Below, piece by piece: positions 34,602 through 40,392 of a stretch of 40,392 nucleotides of DNA; the first letter of the stretch is position 1, and every line of letters begins with the position of its first letter. Source of the stretch: Bacteroidota bacterium (GTDB taxonomy: Bacteria; Bacteroidota; Bacteroidia; AKYH767-A; 2013-40CM-41-45). Under the pieces are notes generated by a model. It did not search any database. It worked only from the letters and a program-made list of their open reading frames with translations, and had not been told where the DNA came from. Made by a program: the position numbers and the translations under genes. The stretch is taken from assembly GCA_003151745.1 (NCBI GenBank), contig PLYJ01000064.1, positions 1 through 40,392 on the forward strand. Direction: 5' to 3'.

Positions 34602-36845
34602 ATGAAACAAGTACGATTATTTGTTCCGGTTGTTTTTACAGTGCTTATATTAAGCGGCTGTGCTACCTATCATCTTCGCCAGGGAAATCACTTGTATGAT
34701 CAAATGGCTTACAGCAGTGCGGTAACAGAATATGAGAAAGCATTGTCAAGAAAAGAAATTCCTGAAGCAAGAATAAAAATCGCTGACTCCTATCGTATGA
34801 TGAACAACTCAACGAAGGCGGAGGGAGCGTATGCCAAAGTAGTTACGCTGCCCCAGGCGGAGTCAAAATATAAATTGTATTATGCGCAATCGCTAATGCA
34901 GGATGGCAAATATGATGAAGCGAAAAAACAGTTCGATGATTACTTAACTAAAATGCCTGCCGATCAAAGTGCAATGATGCTGAGGAATTCCTGCGACTCT
35001 ATCTCCAGGTTTATGCAGGATTCGGCGAAATATACTGTGGCTGCTTTAAATATTAACACCGGTGAATCAAATTTTTCCCCTGTTTATTATATGGATGGAA
35101 TTGTTTTTGCATCTGACAGAAGCACGGCCAAACATCCCCGAATATATGAGTGGACAGGGAGGCCTTTTCTTGATCTTTATTATGCTAAGAGAGAAACTGA
35201 CGGATCATGGGATAAGCCCGAAGGGATACCTGGAAATGTTAATGGCATTTACCATGACGGGCCGGCAACTTTCTCTGCGGATGGAAACACAATGTATTTT
35301 ACCCGTAATAATTATCTGAAGAAAAAGGCAGGCAAGAGTTCGCAGGATGTCGTTAACATTAAAACGTACAAAGCGGTTAAGAAAGACGGAATTTGGAAAG
35401 ATATTGAGGCATTGCCTTTCTGTTCTGACGAATATTCTGTTGGTCAACCATCTCTTTCATCTGACGGAAGCACACTTTATTTCGTGTCCGATATGCCCGG
35501 TGGGCTTGGCGGAACAGATATATATTCAGCAAAATGGGTGAATGGCAATTGGGGCAAGCCGGTGAATCTTGGCCCTGCTGTTAATACACCTTATAATGAC
35601 ATGTTTCCAACTATCTATCATAATGACACGCTGTTTTTTGCTTCAGCAGGACATTACAATATGGGTGGATTAGATATGTTTTCCTCAACACAATCTAATG
35701 GAACCTGGTCTGAAGCGAAAAATCTTGGTTATCCTATCAATACTTCTCATGACGACTTTGGTTTTGCCATGAATAGTACAGGTGACTCGGGGCTTATCTC
35801 ATCCAATCGAAATAGCCCGACTGTTGATAATATCTTTTCGTTTGTAAAAAATGATTTACGATTTACTCTTTTAGGAACTGTTGTTGATAAGGAGACTCAG
35901 AAACCAATTGAAGGTGCAATGGTAACATTAATCAACAAGAAGACAGGACAATTGGATAGTGTTCTTTCAGATGCCAATGGCTTTTTTACTTTTAAGTTAA
36001 ATCGGGAAACAGATTATGATGTGCATGCTACCAGCGATAAATACTTTTCAAATACAGAATCCGTAAGCACTGTTGGCAGAACAAAAACGGAAGACCTTAC
36101 TGTGAAATTGAAGTTGGAAATGACGCACATCATCATCAACAAATCATACACGCTTAATAATATATATTATGATCTTGATAAGTCCAACATTCGCCCCGAT
36201 GCCGCTATAGGGTTGGATTCACTGGTCAGGTTTTTAAAGGATAATCCTGAAATTAAAATTGAACTTTCTTCTCATACAGATTCCAGGGCCGATTTTGATT
36301 ACAATATGAAACTCTCTCAAAGAAGAGCTGAGAGTGCTGTTGAATATATTGTTAATCATGGTATTCGTAAAGATAGGATTAGCGCCAAAGGCTATGGCAA
36401 AACTCGGTTAGTGAATAAATGCAGTGATGGTGTACCTTGTACGGAAGAAGAACATCAACTGAACCGCAGAACAGAATTTAAAGTAGTTGAAGCTTTTGGC
36501 ATGGAAAAGGATGAAAAAAATACTTACAAGGTGGAGGAGGCCAAAGATGAAGGCAGGAAGCAAAAAAGTGAAGAAAAGGCATATTTGACTGTTCAACTGA
36601 AAGCTTCTCTGACTCCTGTTGATATTAAAAGCCCTCCTTATTCCGATGTTGAAGGCATTATGAGTGATCGCGAAGACAAAGGGTATTATCGTTATTCCGT
36701 TGGCAGGTATGACAATTTAATGGATGCGTCTAAAAAGCTCGAAGAACTAAGAGTAAAAGGATTCAAAGATGCTTTTATTACAGGTCGAAGGGGAGGGAAA
36801 ATTATTTCTGTTAGAGAAGCCCTTATGCAAATGAATAAAAAATAG
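34602..36845 (+). CDS. PorE-like lipoprotein: TPR, PD40 propeller, carboxypeptidase-regulatory and OmpA domains
   Basis: The 747-residue protein has a lipoprotein signal (MKQVRLFVPVVFTVLILSGC, lipobox LSGC), then TPR-like helices (about 25-135). PD40 propeller repeats (about 150-420) include FSADGNTMYF, LSSDGSTLYFVSD and GGLGGTDIYS. A carboxypeptidase-regulatory-like domain (LLGTVVDKETQKPIEGA, about 425-510) and an OmpA peptidoglycan-binding domain (YYDLDKSNIRPDA to RRTEFKV, about 525-635) follow, with a C-terminal SPOR-like segment (YRYSVGRYDN to GKIISV). This is the plan of T9SS protein PorE, which ties the outer membrane machinery to peptidoglycan. An in-frame ATG at 34554 would add 16 residues before the lipoprotein signal, so 34602 is preferred. 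Confidence 0.88.
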   Translation: MKQVRLFVPVVFTVLILSGCATYHLRQGNHLYDQMAYSSAVTEYEKALSRKEIPEARIKIADSYRMMNNSTKAEGAYAKVVTLPQAESKYKLYYAQSLMQDGKYDEAKKQFDDYLTKMPADQSAMMLRNSCDSISRFMQDSAKYTVAALNINTGESNFSPVYYMDGIVFASDRSTAKHPRIYEWTGRPFLDLYYAKRETDGSWDKPEGIPGNVNGIYHDGPATFSADGNTMYFTRNNYLKKKAGKSSQDVVNIKTYKAVKKDGIWKDIEALPFCSDEYSVGQPSLSSDGSTLYFVSDMPGGLGGTDIYSAKWVNGNWGKPVNLGPAVNTPYNDMFPTIYHNDTLFFASAGHYNMGGLDMFSSTQSNGTWSEAKNLGYPINTSHDDFGFAMNSTGDSGLISSNRNSPTVDNIFSFVKNDLRFTLLGTVVDKETQKPIEGAMVTLINKKTGQLDSVLSDANGFFTFKLNRETDYDVHATSDKYFSNTESVSTVGRTKTEDLTVKLKLEMTHIIINKSYTLNNIYYDLDKSNIRPDAAIGLDSLVRFLKDNPEIKIELSSHTDSRADFDYNMKLSQRRAESAVEYIVNHGIRKDRISAKGYGKTRLVNKCSDGVPCTEEEHQLNRRTEFKVVEAFGMEKDEKNTYKVEEAKDEGRKQKSEEKAYLTVQLKASLTPVDIKSPPYSDVEGIMSDREDKGYYRYSVGRYDNLMDASKKLEELRVKGFKDAFITGRRGGKIISVREALMQMNKK

Positions 36846-36864
36846 AGTGTGGGATATTTTTAAT

Positions 36865-36912
36865 AACCCCGTCCTGCTCTTTGAGGGATGGGGTTTTTTA
36901 TTTTATTTTTTC
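36865..36912 (+). terminator. intrinsic terminator of the adhesin-porP-porE operon
   Basis: AACCCCGTCC pairs with GGATGGGGTT (one G-T pair) around an 11-nt loop, followed by a long T-rich tract. It lies 20 nt after the stop at 36845. Confidence 0.85.
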
Positions 36913-37174
36913 CGGCTGTTATACATTTTATGAAGCTGCCATTTTGGAAAATGAAAATAATGTCTCCCTATAACAAAGGGTAGTGATCCTTTAATAAAAG
37001 CATATAACTGTATTTAATTTGCAATTAAGTGCATTTTTTTGCTGAAATTTGGGGTCAAGCGTCAAATCTGTTGATTTGTAAAAATAGACCTCTTTCATTA
37101 TTCGCTGTGAATTATTGAAAGGATTGTAATAGGCAGATAATTGTTCCCCGTCATTCCAAATTTCCTGCTTCTTT

Positions 37175-37187
37175 CCATTCAAAAATG
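37175..37187 (+). repeat. left inverted-repeat boundary of array C
   Basis: CCATTCAAAAATG is the exact reverse complement of CATTTTTGAATGG at 37446-37458. The two copies bracket the 21-bp array. Confidence 0.8.
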
Positions 37188-37460
37188 ACAGGTAACTATC
37201 AGATGATTACTAATTATTACATGATGTTTACCTGTAACCACGATATAGGTACCTTTCCCTATTCCGTGGTTACAGGTAATCACCATTTAGGTATCTGTAC
37301 CTATTATGTGATTACTAACCATTACACAAAAAGTACAGGTAACCATCTTGTAGTTACCTTTCCCTATTTGATGATTACAGGTAACCATTACGTGATTACA
37401 GGTAATCACACAATAGGGACTGCTAACCATGGGATGATTGCTAACCATTTTTGAATGGTT
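37188..37460. repeat. intergenic array C: 13 diverged 21-bp direct repeats bracketed by inverted repeats
   Basis: Thirteen units of exactly 21 bp run from 37188 without indels; the thirteenth contains the right boundary repeat. Typical units begin ACAGGTAACCAT or ACCTTTCCCTAT and end GTGATT or TAGGT. The array holds strong inverted repeats: 15-bp perfect arms at 37228-37242 and 37265-37279, and GTGATTAC/GTAATCAC at 37392-37409. An 89-codon frame runs through it as heptapeptide repeats, but it has no features of a protein. The array lies 275 nt after the porE terminator. Confidence 0.88.
37446..37458 (-). repeat. right inverted-repeat boundary of array C
   Basis: CATTTTTGAATGG is the partner of the left copy at 37175-37187, 13 of 13 bases matching in inverted orientation. 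Confidence 0.8.
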
Positions 37461-38015
37461 TTGAGTAATTAAATGTTAAAGAGGAATATTTATGCCTTTT
37501 TTGCAGGTAAAAAGATAACACTAACCTATTTTCCGGTATTACTTCAAGGTTATATTTTAAAAAACTGTGAGTGAATTATGAAAGAGCTCTGTTTTACGAA
37601 ACTTATTGTGCATACAATCTTACATTTAACGCCCTTTTTGGAAGACACACTTTTTCATTTGCCACCCGTTTTTGTGCATTCATATCAAAAAGGATGCTTT
37701 TGGTCGAAAATATTAGCTTGTTAATATTATTCTTCATAATCTTGCACAGTCGTTCATAACTATTCAACCCCTTGCACAATATAAGAGAATGGTTCTGAGT
37801 TTAAACATGGAACTAAGTGTAAATTATATAATTTTTGAATTAATGAGATAGTCTTACAGCTAATTTTCAAAAATGAAAAATAATTTAAATAAATGTGTAT
37901 CTTTTAGACAAAGCCAGCATTATTAAAAATATAATAAACCGATAAAGGGAATAAAACAACCAATAACTCAAAATCACTCACAATTTAAATCTTAACAAAT
38001 TTAACTTAAACCAAT
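37461..38015. other. AT-rich intergenic region before the last gene
   Basis: I see no RNA gene, no convincing coding frame and no exact TAnnTTTG element in these 555 nt. The final 50 nt are A-rich, as is common upstream of Bacteroidota start codons. The preceding gap 36913-37174 also shows no supported gene. Confidence 0.5.
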
Positions 38016-40392
38016 ATGGAAACTAATCAATTACTTCTTAATGTAGTAAAAAGAACAGAAAGAAAAGGAATCTTTGCTCTGTCTTTTTTTATGCTTATAT
38101 TTATAATAAGCATGGGCTTGAATAATAAAGCAAGTGCATCGTCAAATTCATCTGATTGCACAGGATTTCGCACCCAAACGCAAGGCGGCTGGGGCGCTCC
38201 TCCTCATGGAAACAATCCGGGTGTTTATCTGCACAGTAATTTTGCAGAGGCATTCCCATCCGGTTTAACCGTTGGATGCGGAGCAGGTTCTACCTTAAAG
38301 CTTACCTCAGCCCAGATGGTAACAGATTTCCTTCCATCCGGAAGTACCCCAAGAGCTTTAACAGCCAACCTGGTGAATCCCGGCGGAACGTATAAGAATG
38401 TTTTTGCAGCACAAGTGGTTACTTTGGCCCTCAATGTAGGGTTTGATAATTTCGATCCGAATTTCGGATCCTCAACCATCCATCTTCAGGATTTGTTTAT
38501 TGCATCAGGAACTTTTCAGGGTTGGACAGTAGCCCAATTACTTGCGGAAGCAGAAAAAGCGCTTGGAGGCTGTGCCTCATCTTTTAGCTTTTCAGAGCTC
38601 AACGATGCAGCAGATGCTATAAACAACTTTGATGATGGAACTTCGGATAAACATTTTCTTAAATGTACTACTAATTGCATTCCTCCTCCCTGCACTATCA
38701 CTTCATCATGCGGCATCAATATGTGCGACGGACATGGAGCCACTTTATGCGCACCCACTAATTGCGGTAAAGATGTTACATTTTCATGGAGCACGGGTGA
38801 AACGACTAATTGCATCAAGGTTTACCAGTCGGGTACTTATAGCTTGACAGCAACAAATGGCGCCGGATGTTCAAGCACGTGCAGTAAGGCCATTCTATTT
38901 GGTCAGGCCCCTCCCTGTGCAATTACAGGAAACACAAATATCTGTGACGGACAAAGCACTACATTATGCGCTCCCTCAGGCGGCGATCTTACATATTCAT
39001 GGAGCACAGGTGAAACTACTTCTTGCATCACTGCAAGCGCAGCAGGAACGTATTCAGTTCTTGGTACCGATAGCCATGGATGTACCGGAACTGCTTCTGT
39101 TACTGTTACCGTTAATAATGGCAGTTCCTCGTCGTTCAATGCAACTGCATGTGATAGTTATAGCTTGCCATGGGGCGGCTCAGTGACGACATCAGGCCTT
39201 TACGTGCACACCTACAAGAACGTTCACAATTGCGATAGTGTTGTCACTGCGCATGTAACGATAAACCACAGCAGTTCCTCGTCATTCTCTTTAACAACCT
39301 GCGACAGTTATGACCTGCCGTGGGATAGCACGGTCTTTCAGACGGGCACTTACCTGCACACCTACACGGCCGGTAACAATTGTGATAGTGTTGTTACTGC
39401 CATTATAACGATTTACGACACCAAGGTTGTATGCATTTACGATACTACCTGCGATAGTTTTATTCTACCATGGGGCGGTACTGTCACACAATCCGGCATA
39501 TACACACACGTCTATAAGACCGTTCACAATTGTGACAGCGCGGTCAACGTACATCTGGTTATTAAATACAGCAGTAAATCCAGCACCACTGTAACCGTTT
39601 GTGACAGCTATACCTGGAACGGAGTAACATACTCAGCTTCCACAACTGTAACCGATCATTTTATCAACGCAGTTGGATGCGATAGCGCTGCGACATTGAT
39701 TCTGACTATCAACTACAGTGCATCCCATAAATGCCATCCCTGGGCATGCGACAGCATGACTTTGCAATGGGGCGTTGAAGTTTACACATCAGGAACGTAT
39801 TCGCACACTTACAAAACTATTAATGGTTGCGACAGCTTAGTGACTGACTATGTAACAATCTACTACAGCACTTCCACCTCACTCTATGCAACAGCCTGTG
39901 ACAGTTACACTTTGCCATGGGGACGTGTAGTCACCAAGTCAGGTGATTATGTAAACAACTACTTTACTGTTCACGAATGTGACAGCATGGTGACGGTACA
40001 TGTAACGATCAACAACAGCAGCACATCTAACACACAGGTGACAAACTGTGATAGTTATACCTGGAACGGAGTAACTTATACTGCCTCTACCACTGTCACT
40101 GATCATTTCATCAATGCAGCAGGATGCGATAGTGCAGCAACATTGTTTTTAACAATCAACTACAGCAGCACATCCACTACCACGCTCACCGAGTGTGACA
40201 GCTACACCTGGAACGATGTCATCTATACAGCATCCACCAGCGTAACCGATCATTTCACCAATGCAGCAGGTTGTGACAGCGCAGCGACGCTGAACCTGAC
40301 GATCAACTACAGCAGCACGTCCAACACGCAAGTGACAAATTGTGACAGCTATACCTGGAACGATGTCACCTATACAGCCTCTACCATCGTTA
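38016..40392 (+). CDS. large secreted CDSY-repeat protein, 5' part (runs off the window)
   Basis: The frame is open from ATG 38016 to the last base (792 codons, no stop). A signal segment (FALSFFMLIFIISMGLNNKASA) ends near residue 43. An unnamed N-terminal domain (about 47-220) contains GGWGAPPHGNNPGVYLHSNF and GGTYKNVFAAQVVTLALN. Two Ig/PKD-like modules follow with WSTGETT..C and SAAGTYSV. From about residue 379 (base 39150) there are at least nine ~42-50 residue repeats, each starting with a CDSY-type motif and holding a second GCDS or NCDS. These occur in two kinds: LPWGG...GxYxHTY and TWNGVTYTAS...VTDHF. A T9SS CTD would be expected beyond the window; this is inferred. It is probably a surface adhesin or structural protein. 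Confidence 0.88.
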   Translation, partial: METNQLLLNVVKRTERKGIFALSFFMLIFIISMGLNNKASASSNSSDCTGFRTQTQGGWGAPPHGNNPGVYLHSNFAEAFPSGLTVGCGAGSTLKLTSAQMVTDFLPSGSTPRALTANLVNPGGTYKNVFAAQVVTLALNVGFDNFDPNFGSSTIHLQDLFIASGTFQGWTVAQLLAEAEKALGGCASSFSFSELNDAADAINNFDDGTSDKHFLKCTTNCIPPPCTITSSCGINMCDGHGATLCAPTNCGKDVTFSWSTGETTNCIKVYQSGTYSLTATNGAGCSSTCSKAILFGQAPPCAITGNTNICDGQSTTLCAPSGGDLTYSWSTGETTSCITASAAGTYSVLGTDSHGCTGTASVTVTVNNGSSSSFNATACDSYSLPWGGSVTTSGLYVHTYKNVHNCDSVVTAHVTINHSSSSSFSLTTCDSYDLPWDSTVFQTGTYLHTYTAGNNCDSVVTAIITIYDTKVVCIYDTTCDSFILPWGGTVTQSGIYTHVYKTVHNCDSAVNVHLVIKYSSKSSTTVTVCDSYTWNGVTYSASTTVTDHFINAVGCDSAATLILTINYSASHKCHPWACDSMTLQWGVEVYTSGTYSHTYKTINGCDSLVTDYVTIYYSTSTSLYATACDSYTLPWGRVVTKSGDYVNNYFTVHECDSMVTVHVTINNSSTSNTQVTNCDSYTWNGVTYTASTTVTDHFINAAGCDSAATLFLTINYSSTSTTTLTECDSYTWNDVIYTASTSVTDHFTNAAGCDSAATLNLTINYSSTSNTQVTNCDSYTWNDVTYTASTIV

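Noticed and set aside
36991-37182. 63-residue minus-strand frame between porE and array C
   Set aside because: Short, no recognisable motif, no promoter, and overlaps the left boundary repeat of array C.
37185-37454. 89-residue plus-strand frame of heptapeptide repeats over array C
   Set aside because: A 21-bp period keeps one frame open automatically. It has no hydrophobic core or known motif, and array B with the same period has no such frame.
10669-37460. CRISPR arrays
   Set aside because: Units are contiguous and diverged, with no constant repeat alternating with unique spacers, and no cas genes are present.
38225-39139. Several frames on both strands in the last gene
   Set aside because: They are shadows; the long frame from 38016 to the window end is uninterrupted and has signal peptide and repeats.
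1-40392. tRNA or rRNA genes
   Set aside because: No cloverleaf with the conserved GTTCRA arm and no rRNA segment was recognised in any intergenic region.

Overview
The window looks like a chromosomal segment of a member of the Bacteroidota, probably a Chitinophagales/Sphingobacteriales-like lineage. The evidence is type IX secretion (T9SS) C-terminal sorting domains of both kinds (A and B), a SprB-repeat adhesin followed by a PorP/SprF protein and a PorE-like OmpA lipoprotein, low GC, no obvious Shine-Dalgarno sites, and several matches to the Bacteroidota -7 promoter element TAnnTTTG. Genus and species cannot be read from the sequence.

Layout. (1) 1-6261 and 11165-18057, plus strand: a surface polysaccharide locus with an ABC exporter (Wzm/Wzt), an acyltransferase, glycosyltransferases (one a fusion of two GT4 enzymes, one GT11-like), a sugar epimerase/dehydratase, a DegT aminotransferase, a cupin and three methyltransferases. 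Several genes are joined by 4-nt ATGA overlaps. (2) 6303-10388, minus strand: a 1361-residue PKD-repeat T9SS cargo protein sits inside this locus. (3) 18140-20251, minus strand: a small fibronectin-III protein and an ECF sigma factor, separated by a nested inverted-repeat element and a 21-bp tandem array. (4) 20472-22257, minus strand: an EcoRV-type restriction-modification pair. The methylase is intact, but the endonuclease is interrupted by one in-frame TAA. (5) 22485-26301: two unrecognised small genes, a T9SS-sorted propeller-like protein and a VWA protein. (6) 26725-36845: SprB-like adhesin (2272 aa, about 20 repeats), PorP/SprF and PorE-like OmpA protein. This is the usual arrangement for exporting and anchoring a type B CTD adhesin. 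(7) 36846-38015: an intergenic region with another 21-bp array. (8) 38016 to the end: the open 5' part of a large secreted protein with CDSY repeats.

Functionally, the polysaccharide genes would build and export a surface glycan, and several secreted proteins carry T9SS signals. In Porphyromonas, T9SS type A cargo is attached to an anionic LPS, so the proximity is suggestive but not proof of a link.

The most unusual feature is a set of three intergenic arrays (10669-10899, 19281-19574, 37188-37460) of diverged direct repeats. Each has a period of exactly 21 bp kept without indels over 11-14 units, but the consensus differs between arrays. Two are rich in small inverted repeats, and the third is bracketed by a perfect 13-bp inverted repeat. 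They are not CRISPR arrays and do not look protein-coding. I do not recognise a named family for them.
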